Positions 45,021 through 54,674 of a stretch of 64,000 bases of DNA are shown piece by piece. The stretch lies in the NCBI GenBank assembly GCA_013112685.1, contig JABFGC010000002.1:2180902-2244901 (forward strand), in the 5' to 3' direction. Under the pieces are notes generated by a model, which was given only the letters and a program-made list of their open reading frames with translations, searched no databases and had not been told where the DNA came from. The position numbers and the translations under genes are program-made. The stretch comes from Chloroflexota bacterium (lineage in GTDB: Bacteria; Chloroflexota; Anaerolineae; Anaerolineales; Villigracilaceae). The first letter of the stretch is position 1. Every line of letters begins with the position of its first letter.

Positions 45021-46502
45021 TCACGCAGTTGCTTCGAGAAAAGGCAAAACAGGCTGTCCCATCAAAGCCACCAGTTTCTGGAAAGAGCTTTGTCCGTGTT
45101 GTTTGACAGTGTTCAAGACAGTTGCCAAAGCCGCATAGCCTTGGGCAACCACTCGGAGCGAAAACTACCCATGACTTTGCGATGAATGACGGACGGACGC
45201 AAGGCGCGTTCGCAGGCATTGTTGTGAGCAGGCACATCGGAGCGGTGTAGGAAGACGAATAAGCAATCTCGATACTTGCGATAACGTTGGAGGAGGTTTG
45301 CTCCCAGACCGCGGAAGGTACGTTGCAAGAGTTGTTTCAGGCTTTTTTCCAGAATTGCCACTTGCCGTGCAAATCCTTCCTTCGTCAAAAGCGCTCGCTG
45401 TTTGCCCAAGCGAATTGCTTTTCGGAAGAGCGTCTGCATGTCTTGTGCCCATTGTAAACGTGGTCGCTTCTCGATCAGTCCTTGCAGATTGCGGATTTGG
45501 TGTGACAGGCAAATCTGGCACACTTTTGCTGGCGCATTCAACTGTGCTTTCCAGCAGTCACACACCCAGACTTCCGCTTTGCACTCTCGCATGAAGGTCT
45601 CAATCACATCCTGTGTGCGGCTTGGCACAATCAGATGATATTCACAGTTGGCGCCCACGAACACCCACTCCCACCAATTGCGTCTCCCTGCACACGGGCA
45701 CTGGTTTCATCACTGCCAATCACCTTGCTCTGGCGGACCTGCTCGCCAATCGCTTCCGCTTCACTTTCCGCCGCCTTGCCTGCACGCGCCACGATCGAAA
45801 CCGCACCCCCTTTGCTCAATGTCACGCCAAAGATCTCTTCGCTGACTTGGCAGATCCGGGCTCTCTGTGATTTGCCGTGATTTGTCCATATATGGGTATG
45901 AAAAACGCGCTTTTGGCGAAAAGCGCCCCCATATCTGGGGGGTATCACGGCAACTACCAAAGAACCCAGATCCGTTCAAACCCGAAATGATGTTCGTGGT
46001 GTAGACTCGTTACCAGCGCTTCCCAGCGCGGTCCAAATTGCCGCCCTGCTTCCAGACCTTTGGGCAATTTCCCGCGTTGCCTCTGTCCACAACACGGACA
46101 GCACACTTCATATTGCCGCGTTTCGATCACCACCGCCTTGATCTCTGGCAATTCGGTCACTTGTCGGCGTATCGTCCGCACTGGAACCTGATCCAATAAA
46201 TTGGCATGGCAATTCTCACATGTCTCCACCCATACATCGATCACCTTGTTCGGGTTCTCCACCAACGCACGCTCCGCTTTTTCATGCCCTACTTTGGCTC
46301 CCACTTTCTTGTGCCTTCTATGCCTTTTCGGCTTGTCCGACTTGAAATCCCGCGATGGCGCTTGCGATGAATTGCCTGAGTTGATCCGCTTGTTTCTCAA
46401 TCGCTCAATCTCTGCCAGCAACTCCTCAATGATCGCGATCAATTCCTCCTGCGATTTCTCCTCTAGCTTCGCTTTGCTCGCTTCTGGTATCATGCTTGTC
46501 AT
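45021..46502 (-). pseudogene. IS66-family transposase, inactivated
   Basis: N-terminal part (residues ~1-170): helical start, SGNSSQAPSRD, a basic stretch, CENCHANL and CCPCCGQ zinc fingers and HHEHHFGFERI. The catalytic part (VIGSDETSARVQGD; CDCWKAQLNAP; ...AHNNACERALRP) is in other frames. A 110-base MITE interrupts it at 45858-45967, one base is missing near 45680 (GCAATTGG), and the end near 45135 also needs an indel to reach the C-terminus QKLVALMGQPVLPFL. It cannot make an active enzyme. Confidence 0.78.
45858..45967. mobile_element. 110-base MITE inserted in the IS66 transposase
   Basis: Imperfect 24-base terminal inverted repeats starting GGG and ending TTGCCGTGAT (19/24 matches), flanked by a 6-base duplication AGATCC (45852-45857 and 45968-45973). 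The centre holds GCGCTTTT/AAAAGCGC. Removing the element and one AGATCC rejoins FGFERI with CQVSEEIFGVTLS. No coding capacity. Confidence 0.75.
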
Positions 46503-46568
46503 AACACTCTTTGTTCAAGATAGTCGTGACCTGTTACGTTTTATCAAATCATCCGTGTTTATCCGTGC

Positions 46569-47717
46569 TCATCTGTGGTTTAACTTCCTAACTTTTTCAA
46601 CCAACCCAGGCAGGGTTTTCAAGAAAGATTCAACCTGTTCGGCGGATGTATCTTTGCCGAGTGTAACCCTCAAAGAACCCAAAGCCCATTCGCGCGGATA
46701 GCCAAGCGCGGTGATGACTTCACTTGGTTCGGGGTTGCCGGTTTTGCAGGCGGAACCGGAGGAGCAGGCAAAGCCGGAGGAGTCGAGCAGTTGCAGGAGC
46801 AGGTTGCCGTCCACGTCTTTGAAAACAAACGAGGCGTGGTTGGGCAGGCGCTGTTCGGGGTGACCGGTAAGTTTCGATTCGGGAATAGTCTCTAACACTG
46901 TGCCGATGATGTGATCGCGCAGAGGCTTGACATGCGCCGTGCGCGTTTCGCGTTCTTCCGCGGCGAGGCGCAGGGCTTCGGCAAAACCGACAATATAAGG
47001 CACGTTATGCGTCCCCGCCCGCAGGCTGAATTCCTGTCCCCCGCCCGTCAGGTGCGGGACAAGATTCGTCCCTTTGCGGACGTACAACGCCCCGACGCCT
47101 TTTGGTCCGTAGAACTTATGCCCGCCCAACGACATCAAATCCACGCCGAGTTTTTCGACGTTCACATCGAGATAAGCGGCGGCTTGCACGGCGTCGGTAT
47201 GGAAAAGGATGCCGTTGGCTTTTGCCGTTTGCGCAAGGTCGGCGATGGGGTTGATCGAGCCGATCTCATTATTGGCGTACATGACCGACGCCATGATGGT
47301 ATCGTTGCAGACCGCCTTCGCCAGCGAATCAACCGTCACCTGTCCGTGCTCGTTCACGTCCAGCCATTCGAGCAGGAAGCCGTATTCCTTTTGCAGTTGA
47401 ATGGCGGTCTTGCTCACAGCGGGATGTTCTGTCCGGGCGGTTAGAATCCACTTGCCCGTGGCCCGATGCGCGATCGCCGCCCCGCGCAGGGCGAGGTTAT
47501 CCGCTTCCGAGCCGCCGGAGGTGAAGATGATCTCATCCGGTTTGCATCCCAGCACCCCAGCAACCTTCTCCCGCGCCTCATCCACCGCGGCTTCGGCTTT
47601 TTGACCAAAGCGGTGAATGGACGACGGATTCCCGAACGCCTCGCGGAAATAAGGCATCATCGCATCGAGGACGCGCCTGTCAACGGGAGTAGTGGCGGCA
47701 TAATCAAGGTAAATCAT
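46569..47717 (-). CDS. Cysteine desulfurase (NifS/IscS-type)
   Basis: A pyridoxal-phosphate enzyme that takes sulfur from cysteine for Fe-S clusters and thiolation. MIYLDYAATTPVDRRVL start, FTSGGSEADNLAL, TEHPAV, the lysine motif SLGGHKFYGPKGVG, and the SSGFACSSGSACKTG loop with the catalytic cysteine. The 383-residue length is normal. The ATG at 47717 opens directly on MIYLDYAATTP; a longer frame adds 12 residues from the palindromic spacer. No scaffold gene is adjacent, so housekeeping or tRNA thiolation are both possible. Confidence 0.92.
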   Translation of the reverse strand: MIYLDYAATTPVDRRVLDAMMPYFREAFGNPSSIHRFGQKAEAAVDEAREKVAGVLGCKPDEIIFTSGGSEADNLALRGAAIAHRATGKWILTARTEHPAVSKTAIQLQKEYGFLLEWLDVNEHGQVTVDSLAKAVCNDTIMASVMYANNEIGSINPIADLAQTAKANGILFHTDAVQAAAYLDVNVEKLGVDLMSLGGHKFYGPKGVGALYVRKGTNLVPHLTGGGQEFSLRAGTHNVPYIVGFAEALRLAAEERETRTAHVKPLRDHIIGTVLETIPESKLTGHPEQRLPNHASFVFKDVDGNLLLQLLDSSGFACSSGSACKTGNPEPSEVITALGYPREWALGSLRVTLGKDTSAEQVESFLKTLPGLVEKVRKLNHR

Positions 47718-47731
47718 GGAGGGGATTATAA

Positions 47732-47764
47732 AAGACCTGACGGGTTTCATCAAACCTGCCAGGT
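47732..47764. repeat. ACCTGNCAGGT-family palindrome
   Basis: GACCTGACGGGTTT and AAACCTGCCAGGT with a short loop lie between the divergent nifS and GT-C-like genes. Same family as 1-16, 4671-4701 and 7396-7433. Confidence 0.7.
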
Positions 47765-47787
47765 GGTGAGAATGATAAAATCACCTT

Positions 47788-49419
47788 ATGCGCATCTACT
47801 GGCTGAGAATCACGGGCGGATTGTTCGGTATTGCCGTCATTATCATGATGGCCTTTGCGAATCAATTTGGGCTGGAAAGTTTCCCAACGTGGGGCGTGCG
47901 CCGCATTGGAATCCTGCTTGCAGGGATTCTCCTGTTGGCGGTATCCTTGTTTTATCAAAGGGAAAATTTCATTGGCAGGACGATCCATTCAACAGATGGG
48001 CGTCTTTACTTAGCCGTGTTTGCCCTCGACATCGTCATCTTTTTAATCTATCTCTGGTTCGCCTCAGACGGCATGTGGAAGATGCTGCCGAACGAAACCA
48101 ACTACTACGACCTGCAAGCGAATGCCTTCGCCAGGGGTCAACTTGAGTTGGGCGTTCAACCCGACCCCGCCTTGATTGCCTTCAAGGACGAAAGTCTTTA
48201 CGAGCCCGCAAACCGCGAAGGGATTCCCGTCCTGTGGGATGCGACCCTTTACAAAGGAAAATACTATCTTTACTGGGGACCCGCGCCCGCGCTTTTGCTG
48301 GCGCTGATCAAACCGTTCCATCCGTCCGACCTCGGGGATAAAGTCCTCACGCTCCTTTTCATATCCGGCACACTGCTTTTCCTGACGTTGACCATCCTCG
48401 AACTTTGGCGCGGTCATTTCAATCACATCCCGCGCGGGACCGCGCTCGCAGCGGTTGCGTTTGCCGGGCTGGTCAATCCCATGCCCTATGTCATGGTCGA
48501 GGGACGCATTTACGAAGCCGCCATCGTTGCGGCGCAGTTCTTCCTCATGGGCGGTTTTTATTTCCTGCTCCCCGCGTTCAACCGCCCCGCTATTCCCCGG
48601 CTTGCGCTGGCAGGATTGTTTTTCACCTTCGCGGTTGGTTCACGCACCACATTGATTCCCGCCATTGGAGTTCTTACGCTCGTGGTTCTGCTTTGGGCGG
48701 TTCAAGCGCAGCGCCCGCGTGCGGTTTCGTTTATCCTCGCCTTTGTCCTGCCGCTTGTTTTGGGGGCGGTCGGTTATGGCTGGTATAACCACGCCCGCTT
48801 TGACTCGATCACCGAATTCGGCTATCGCTACCAACTCACCAGTTACAACCTCTATCAACAAATTGGCGAAACCTTCGCCTTCGAATACCTGCCGCCCAAC
48901 CTTTACAAAAGTCTTTTCAACCCGCTCGAACGGCGCGACGCCTTCCCCCACATTTTTCCCACGCGCTGGTCGGGCCCCGGCTGGCTGACGGACTACCACC
49001 CCAAAATGTACCTAACCTACACCGAAAACATCACGGGGATTTTCGTGGGCAGTCCGTTTCTTCTGCTTGCAGTGCTGGCTGGCATCCACCCCAGGCGCGA
49101 CCTGCGCTGGATTCTGCTTGCGCTTTCCGCCGCCTTTCTCGCCGTCTTTATCACCCTGCAGGCGTTTTTCTTCGTCGCCATGCGCTACATGCTCGACGCC
49201 GTCCCAACCCTCGCGCTTCTCAGCGTCATCGGTTTCTGGCACGGTTTCGACCTCTTCAAAAACAACAAAGCCTATTCCCTTGTCGCTACCCTGCTCCTGA
49301 TTTACTCCATCGCCGTCAGCCTGTTGATTTCCTTCTCCGGCAACCTGGAATTGTTCAAAATCCACAACCCGGAACTCGTCCGGCAGATGACGTGGACGTT
49401 CAACAGCCTTTTCAAGTGA
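47788..49419 (+). CDS. Multi-pass membrane protein, GT-C glycosyltransferase-like (paralogue 1)
   Basis: A 543-residue protein with about twelve transmembrane segments. After two N-terminal helices a large loop carries ETNYYDLQANAFARGQLELG and ...ATLYKGKYYLYWGPAPALLLA, followed by many helices (TFAVGSRTTLIPAIGVLTLVV) and a C-terminal MRYMLDAVPTLALLSVIGFW. An acidic first loop followed by paired helices is the GT-C layout of lipid-linked sugar transferases, but no specific family can be named. A paralogue with the same landmarks is at 50615. Role in envelope glycan assembly is inference. Confidence 0.55.
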   Translation: MRIYWLRITGGLFGIAVIIMMAFANQFGLESFPTWGVRRIGILLAGILLLAVSLFYQRENFIGRTIHSTDGRLYLAVFALDIVIFLIYLWFASDGMWKMLPNETNYYDLQANAFARGQLELGVQPDPALIAFKDESLYEPANREGIPVLWDATLYKGKYYLYWGPAPALLLALIKPFHPSDLGDKVLTLLFISGTLLFLTLTILELWRGHFNHIPRGTALAAVAFAGLVNPMPYVMVEGRIYEAAIVAAQFFLMGGFYFLLPAFNRPAIPRLALAGLFFTFAVGSRTTLIPAIGVLTLVVLLWAVQAQRPRAVSFILAFVLPLVLGAVGYGWYNHARFDSITEFGYRYQLTSYNLYQQIGETFAFEYLPPNLYKSLFNPLERRDAFPHIFPTRWSGPGWLTDYHPKMYLTYTENITGIFVGSPFLLLAVLAGIHPRRDLRWILLALSAAFLAVFITLQAFFFVAMRYMLDAVPTLALLSVIGFWHGFDLFKNNKAYSLVATLLLIYSIAVSLLISFSGNLELFKIHNPELVRQMTWTFNSLFK

Positions 49420-49521
49420 CCCGAACCCGCGCTTCTTTCTCCGACGTGGGGTTGGTCCTGTTTCTCAAACCTGATTCTCGTCCGACGGCTTTTGTTGTAC
49501 AATGACCGCATAGGAGATTCC

Positions 49522-50562
49522 ATGAGCGACTTCCTCAATTTTCTCAACACCGCCGACCTCGACACGCTGACCCAGGTTCCCGGCATCAACCGTCCGCTGG
49601 CGGCGAATCTCATCGCGGCGCGTCCGTTTGAATCGGTGGACGATTGCCTGAAGGTCAAAGGCATGGGCAGAACCCTGCTGGGCAAACTGGAGATCTTTGC
49701 CGAGGCACAGGGAAATCTTTCAGAAAACAGAGCCATGATTCCCGTCGAGGGTGAGGCGACGCCCGCCCTGATTGGGAGGAATCCGTCTGCGCAGGAATCG
49801 CCCAAAGAGGGAGACTCATTCCTCAGCCGTCTGGGGCGGGCATTCCTTGTCTTCCTGAGAGCGCTGGTGAGGTTGATTCTGCTGGCGATTCTGCTCGTGA
49901 GTGTGGGAGCGCTCATCTACTATGGACTGCCGTACATCCAACGGACGTTCATCGCGCCGGTGGAACAGAACACCGCTCAGATCGAAAACATGGAGGCGGA
50001 AATTGCCTTCTTACAAGCGCAGCTGGATGAAATGAAGCCGCGCGTGGCATTGCTGGAAACGTCGGTGGAGGCGCACACGCTTTCGATTCAAAAACTGGAG
50101 GAAGTGCAGATCACGCTCGAAACTCAGATGCGGGAAAGCGACGATGCGATCCTGTTCGAACTGAAACATGAAGTGATGCTGACACGCGCATTGGATACGC
50201 TTGCGCGCGGACGGTTGTATCTGGCGCAGAGCAACTTTGGGCTGGCAAAAGCGGATGTGCAATTGGCGCGCGACTTGCTCGCCGAAGTGCTGGCGGAAAC
50301 GAACGACGATCTGCTCGCCCAAGCCATCGCACGTTTGGACACTGCGCTTGGCAACCTGCCGGATTTCCCCGTGATCGCGGCTGCCGATTTGGAAATCGCA
50401 TGGCAGATTTTGGTGGCTGGCAATGCGCCCGTTTCCCCAACCGCCACCCCGACGCCAACGCCGTTCGATATATTCACAATCACTCCCACCCCGTTTGAAG
50501 CGGCAACGTTCACTCCCACTCCCTTCCCTCCGCCGCCGCTCGAGGCGACGGCAACGCCTTGA
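49522..50562 (+). CDS. Helix-hairpin-helix protein with TM, coiled coil and Thr/Pro tail
   Basis: Residues ~12-60 form an HhH pair (LTQVPGINRPLAANLIAARPFESVDDCLKVKGMGRTLLGKL) of the ComEA type. A membrane segment lies at ~115-140 (LVRLILLAILLVSVGALIYY), then a long coiled coil (ENMEAEIAFLQAQLDEMKPRVALLETSVEAHTLSIQKLEEVQ) and a Thr/Pro-rich tail. The HhH would be cytoplasmic and could hold DNA near the membrane. AGGAG lies seven bases before the ATG at 49522. It sits between the two GT-C-like paralogues. Function unknown. Confidence 0.65.
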   Translation: MSDFLNFLNTADLDTLTQVPGINRPLAANLIAARPFESVDDCLKVKGMGRTLLGKLEIFAEAQGNLSENRAMIPVEGEATPALIGRNPSAQESPKEGDSFLSRLGRAFLVFLRALVRLILLAILLVSVGALIYYGLPYIQRTFIAPVEQNTAQIENMEAEIAFLQAQLDEMKPRVALLETSVEAHTLSIQKLEEVQITLETQMRESDDAILFELKHEVMLTRALDTLARGRLYLAQSNFGLAKADVQLARDLLAEVLAETNDDLLAQAIARLDTALGNLPDFPVIAAADLEIAWQILVAGNAPVSPTATPTPTPFDIFTITPTPFEAATFTPTPFPPPPLEATATP

Positions 50563-50614
50563 TCAAATCCGCCAAATATTCTGAAAATTCCTGCCACAAC
50601 AAGGGAGACTGGCT

Positions 50615-52276
50615 TTGAAGAATATATTCATGGCCGCAGGGATCGTTATTTCCTTCACGTCAATTTTCGCCAATCAGCTTGGCATTGATGACAATGCAGG
50701 CTGGGGACCTGGGCGCAAACTTCTCCTGGAGGCGGGATTATTTCTTACCCTGCTTGGGCTAGTATTGCACCTGTTTGGAAAACAACTAAAGGCAATCAAA
50801 ACGCGGATAATTGCTTCTTACAATGCGGTTTTCTCGCGTGAAGCTTCCATGCGGGTCGTACTGCTTGGGACCATTGTCTTCGTGGGGATAACCTACACCT
50901 GGTATACGCGGCTGGACGAAAGGAACCCGGACCGAAATTACAATTATTACAGTGAACTTGCCAGAAGTTTCAAAAGAGGATATTTGTATTTGGCTGAAGA
51001 ACCGTCGTCCGCACTTTTGGCGTTGGACAATCCCTACGATTATTTCCTGCGTAAGCAGGAAGGGGTTGAGGATTTTCCCTGGGATGTTTCGCTCTATAAA
51101 AACAAGTTTTACATCTATTGGGGACCCGCACCAGCCCTTTGCCTCCTGCCGTTCAGCGACAAGACGCTCGTCAAAATTGAAGATCATCATATTGCTCTGG
51201 CGTTCGCTTTTGGACTGTTTCTTTATGCCGCATTGATCGCCGCTGTGTTCTGGCGCCGCTTGAAAAATGCGCCCATCTGGGTGTTCGGCATTTCATTGTT
51301 CGTCCTCGCGCTCTCCATTCCCACCGTCACCATGCTGAGCGGAGCCAACATTTATGAAACGGCGATCTTTGCATGTCAGTTCTTTTTCATCGGCGGGTGC
51401 TATTGGGCATATTCCTCCTTTCGTGACAATGCGCCCTCGGAGTGGAAACTCGCGCTTGCCAGTATCCATTGGGGTCTCGCCGTTGGCTCGCGCATGACCA
51501 TCCTGCCGGTGGTTGCCTTCGCCGCCGGTGTGTCATTGTTTGGCGTGGCAAAAAGATCCGGGCGGAATAAATTAAAGCAAATCCTTTCCAATCTGGCTGT
51601 TTTGGGTGCGCCGCTTTTAGTCACGGGAGTCCTTTTGGGCTGGTATAACTGGGCAAGATTCGATTCCGTTCTGGAGTTCGGGATTCAATATCAATTAACG
51701 AACGTCAACTACATCGAGTTCAAAGATTCTTTCTCCGTCCGGTATATTCCTGGAAATCTAGAGCATTATTTCATTCATCCCATTAGCGTCAAACCCAGGT
51801 TCCCTTTTATTTCACCGGTGGAATTCACAGCCTCAAATGCCCGGCTTGCCGGATTACTCTATGTAGCACCATTCATCCTGCTTATATTCTCACCCCTTCC
51901 CCGCATGATTATGAGCTGGGGAAGAAAGCACCAAGCCGCAGAAGAAACGAACCATGACGCTGAAAATTGGATGGGGCTTCTCCTGGGAGGTTCGGCGTTT
52001 ATCGCGGCACTAATCATTCTTGCCTTCTATTTTGTCACGATGCGCTACATGGAAGACTTTATGCCGTCCCTTTTATTGCTCACGATCCTGCTTGTTGGAA
52101 GGGAATACCAGGCGTTGAGCGGCGTTCCGGGCAGCAGGATGGTGTTGTCTCTTTTCGTGATTGTAACCGGCATCATCAACCTGGTCGCGGGCTTGCTGAT
52201 CGCCATGCCCGCCGGCGGAGTCGCTTTTATGGTCAATTTACTGAATTCCATCAGCAAGGTTTTGGGATTCAAATAA
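50615..52276 (+). CDS. Multi-pass membrane protein, GT-C glycosyltransferase-like (paralogue 2)
   Basis: A 553-residue protein of the same architecture as the gene at 47788: RNYNYYSELARSFKRGYLYLAEEP in the first loop, DVSLYKNKFYIYWGPAPALCLLPF, GLAVGSRMTILPVVAFAAG, and MRYMEDFMPSLLLLTILLVG near the end. The shared order of these motifs makes the two clear paralogues. The TTG start at 50615 has AAGGGAG at a normal distance; an ATG at 50630 is the alternative. Probably acts on a lipid-linked sugar outside the membrane; not proven. Confidence 0.55.
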   Translation: MKNIFMAAGIVISFTSIFANQLGIDDNAGWGPGRKLLLEAGLFLTLLGLVLHLFGKQLKAIKTRIIASYNAVFSREASMRVVLLGTIVFVGITYTWYTRLDERNPDRNYNYYSELARSFKRGYLYLAEEPSSALLALDNPYDYFLRKQEGVEDFPWDVSLYKNKFYIYWGPAPALCLLPFSDKTLVKIEDHHIALAFAFGLFLYAALIAAVFWRRLKNAPIWVFGISLFVLALSIPTVTMLSGANIYETAIFACQFFFIGGCYWAYSSFRDNAPSEWKLALASIHWGLAVGSRMTILPVVAFAAGVSLFGVAKRSGRNKLKQILSNLAVLGAPLLVTGVLLGWYNWARFDSVLEFGIQYQLTNVNYIEFKDSFSVRYIPGNLEHYFIHPISVKPRFPFISPVEFTASNARLAGLLYVAPFILLIFSPLPRMIMSWGRKHQAAEETNHDAENWMGLLLGGSAFIAALIILAFYFVTMRYMEDFMPSLLLLTILLVGREYQALSGVPGSRMVLSLFVIVTGIINLVAGLLIAMPAGGVAFMVNLLNSISKVLGFK

Positions 52277-52296
52277 TTGGAATTTGCTCCACAGGC

Positions 52297-52304
52297 GGAT
52301 GATA
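52297..52304 (+). promoter_or_regulatory. Extended -10 of the phosphohexomutase promoter
   Basis: TGATATAAT with the TG extension lies ~40 bases before the start codon. No good -35 is visible, which is acceptable for an extended -10. Confidence 0.4.
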
Positions 52305-52342
52305 TAATCGCGCAAGTTATCTTTAAACTCAGGAGTAGCTGC

Positions 52343-53773
52343 ATGACTCAAAAAATCATTTTCGGCACGGACGGCTGGCGCGGTTTCATCGCGGAGGATT
52401 ACACGTTCGACAACGTCCGCCGCGCCGCGCAGGGATTCGCATCGTACATGCTCGCGCAGGGCAAAAAGGGACAGTGGATCGTGGTCGGTCACGACAAGCG
52501 TTTCCACTCGGAGAACTTCGCCGCCGCCGTCGCGGAAGTGCTGGCTGGCAACGGCTTGAAGGTGTACCTGACCGACGGCGCAACTCCCACGCCGGTCATT
52601 GCCTATGCCGTGGTGGATAAAAAAGCCGCGGGCGCGGTGAACATCACAGCGAGTCATAACCCGCCGACGGATAACGGCTTCAAGGTCCGCAATGAGACGG
52701 GCGGCGCGATTGACCCCGAAGGCTTGAAACAGATCGAAGCCGGGATTCCCGATGACATCAAGGATGTGAAGCGAAAGAGTTACAAGGAAGCCGAAGCCGC
52801 GGGCGAGATCGTCAAGTTCGATGCAGCGACGCCGTACATCGAACACCTCACCCGCGACGGCTTGATTGACCTCCAGCCCATCAAAGATGCCGGTTTGACC
52901 GTGGTGGTGGATGCCATGTGGGGTAACGGCGCGGGCTGGTTCACCCGCCTGCTCAGCGGCGGCAAGACAAAAATCATCGAAATCCACAACGAGCGCAATC
53001 CGTCGTTCCCGGAGATGAAACGCCCCGAGCCCATCCGCCCAAACATTGACGTGGGGTTGAAAGCGACGGTCGAAAACAAAGCCGACGTGCTGCTCATCAC
53101 CGACGGCGACGCCGACCGCTGCGGCATCGGCGATGAGAACGGCGAGTTCATCAACCAGCTGCGCGTGTACGCCTTGCTTGCCTACTACCTGCTCGAAATC
53201 CGCGGCGAACGCGGCGACATCGTCAAAACGCTTTCGACGACCAACATGCTCAACAGACTCGGCGAGATTTACGGCGTGCCTGTCCATGAAACCGGTGTGG
53301 GATTCAAATATGTCGCGCCGAAGATGACCGAGACGAACGCGCTCATCGGCGGCGAGGAATCCGGCGGCTACGCCTTCCGCGGTAATGTGCCCGAACGCGA
53401 CGGGATTCTGGCGGGCTTGTACATGCTCGATTTCATGGTCAAGACCGGCAGGAAGCCGACCCAGTTACTCAAAGACTTGTTCGTCAAAGTTGGCGGGGAG
53501 TATTTCTACGACCGCGTGGACAGCCCCTTCACAGGCGACCGCGCCGCGCGCGAGAAGATCATCCTCGACGCAAAGCCAAAGACTCTCGGCGGCTTGAACG
53601 TGACCGACCTCGTCACCGTTGACGGGTTTCAATTCAAACTGGAAGACGGCGGCTGGATGTTAATCCGCTTCTCGGGGACCGAGCCGATTTTGCGCGTGTA
53701 TTGCGAGACGAGGCACGCGGACAAGGTCAAAGCGATTTTGGAGGATGGGTTGAGGGTGGCGGGAATAAAATAA
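52343..53773 (+). CDS. Phosphoglucomutase/phosphomannomutase family protein
   Basis: An alpha-D-phosphohexomutase interconverting hexose-1- and -6-phosphates for glycan or glycogen synthesis. IIFGTDGWRGFIAEDYT start, NITASHNPPTDNG with the phosphoserine, TDGDADRCGIGDENG with the Mg ligands, GGEESGGYAFRG sugar-binding loop and RFSGTEPILRVY phosphate-binding loop: all four family motifs in order. The 476-residue length is standard. AGGAG precedes the ATG. Substrate preference cannot be read from sequence. Confidence 0.93.
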   Translation: MTQKIIFGTDGWRGFIAEDYTFDNVRRAAQGFASYMLAQGKKGQWIVVGHDKRFHSENFAAAVAEVLAGNGLKVYLTDGATPTPVIAYAVVDKKAAGAVNITASHNPPTDNGFKVRNETGGAIDPEGLKQIEAGIPDDIKDVKRKSYKEAEAAGEIVKFDAATPYIEHLTRDGLIDLQPIKDAGLTVVVDAMWGNGAGWFTRLLSGGKTKIIEIHNERNPSFPEMKRPEPIRPNIDVGLKATVENKADVLLITDGDADRCGIGDENGEFINQLRVYALLAYYLLEIRGERGDIVKTLSTTNMLNRLGEIYGVPVHETGVGFKYVAPKMTETNALIGGEESGGYAFRGNVPERDGILAGLYMLDFMVKTGRKPTQLLKDLFVKVGGEYFYDRVDSPFTGDRAAREKIILDAKPKTLGGLNVTDLVTVDGFQFKLEDGGWMLIRFSGTEPILRVYCETRHADKVKAILEDGLRVAGIK

Positions 53774-53851
53774 AGTGTCAAGTGCGCCAGTGTCGGGTGT
53801 CAGGTTATTTGGCATCGGCATACTTGACACCTGACGCATGGAGCCTGACAC

Positions 53852-54673
53852 GTGAACCTTACCGATACTCATTGCCATCTCGATTACGACAAGTTCGATC
53901 CCGACCGCGGGGAGGTGATTCAGCGCGCAGAGGCTGAAGGGTTGGTGCGGATTCTGGTTCCAGCGCTCCACTATCAGTCCGGGAAAGAGGCGGTGCGGCT
54001 GGCGGAGTCATATCCGGGCGTGTACACGGCGGTCGGGTTCCATCCAACCGATCTGGATCAGTTCTCCGAAAAAACTTTTCAACAAGTAAAGGAACTCGCT
54101 CGGCATCCAAAAGTTGTGGCGATTGGCGAAATCGGCATTGACTACTACTGGGTGAAGGAGCCGGAGAAGCGGGCGTTCCAACGCGAAGCGCTCAAAATGC
54201 AGTTGGCATTTGCGAAGGAAGCGAACAAGCCCGTCGTCATCCACATGCGCGAGGAGGGCGATGCGTGGTTCGGGCAGGCATCCGTTGACCTGCTGGAAAT
54301 TCTGGGGGAATGGCACAAAGGGCTGCGCGGCAGGCTGGCGGAACAACCCGGCGTCCTGCACTCGTTCAACGGCAACCTCGAAACCGCCCAAAAGGGATTG
54401 GCGATGAACTTTTACATCGGCATCACGGGACCCGTCACCTACAAAAACGCGGAAGAGAAGCGCAACATCATCTGGCAATTACCAATTACCAAATTACTCA
54501 TCGAAACCGACGCGCCCTTCCTCACACCCGTACCGTTTCGTGGCAAACGGAACGAGCCTGCCTTTGTACGCCATATTGCTGATAAAATAGCGGAAATCCA
54601 TTCCAAAAGCCCTGCGGAGATCGCCGCCCAAACCACCGCCAACGCGGCGCGGCTCTTCGCATGGGGAGAGTAA
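53852..54673 (+). CDS. tatD: TatD-family metal-dependent DNase
   Basis: A TIM-barrel hydrolase with DTHCHLDYDKFD (HxH metal site), VGFHPTDLDQFS, AIGEIGIDYYW (Glu ligand), KPVVIHMRE (His), GVLHSFNGNLETAQ (His) and IETDAPFLTPVPFRGKRNEPAFV (Asp). These are the TatD signatures. The 273-residue length fits. The GTG at 53852 is the only good start before the first motif. It precedes the polyprenyl synthase by two bases. Confidence 0.9.
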   Translation: MNLTDTHCHLDYDKFDPDRGEVIQRAEAEGLVRILVPALHYQSGKEAVRLAESYPGVYTAVGFHPTDLDQFSEKTFQQVKELARHPKVVAIGEIGIDYYWVKEPEKRAFQREALKMQLAFAKEANKPVVIHMREEGDAWFGQASVDLLEILGEWHKGLRGRLAEQPGVLHSFNGNLETAQKGLAMNFYIGITGPVTYKNAEEKRNIIWQLPITKLLIETDAPFLTPVPFRGKRNEPAFVRHIADKIAEIHSKSPAEIAAQTTANAARLFAWGE

Positions 54674-54674
54674 T

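Larger units (their letters stand above)
45013..46537 (-). mobile_element. IS66-family element (relic) with 13-base inverted repeats
   Basis: GTAACAGGTCACG at 45013-45025 and its complement CGTGACCTGTTAC at 46525-46537 bound a single transposase gene on the minus strand. No 8-base target duplication is visible, so one flank was probably lost by deletion together with the end of tip T10. A single-gene IS66 of this kind resembles the ISBst12 subgroup. Confidence 0.75.

Noticed and set aside
45013..46537. 8-base target duplication for the IS66 element
   Set aside because: The bases next to the two inverted repeats (GATTCATT and GTTTTATC) do not match.
52238..53287. Minus-strand open frame of 349 codons opposite the phosphohexomutase
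   Set aside because: Antisense shadow; the plus-strand gene has all catalytic motifs.
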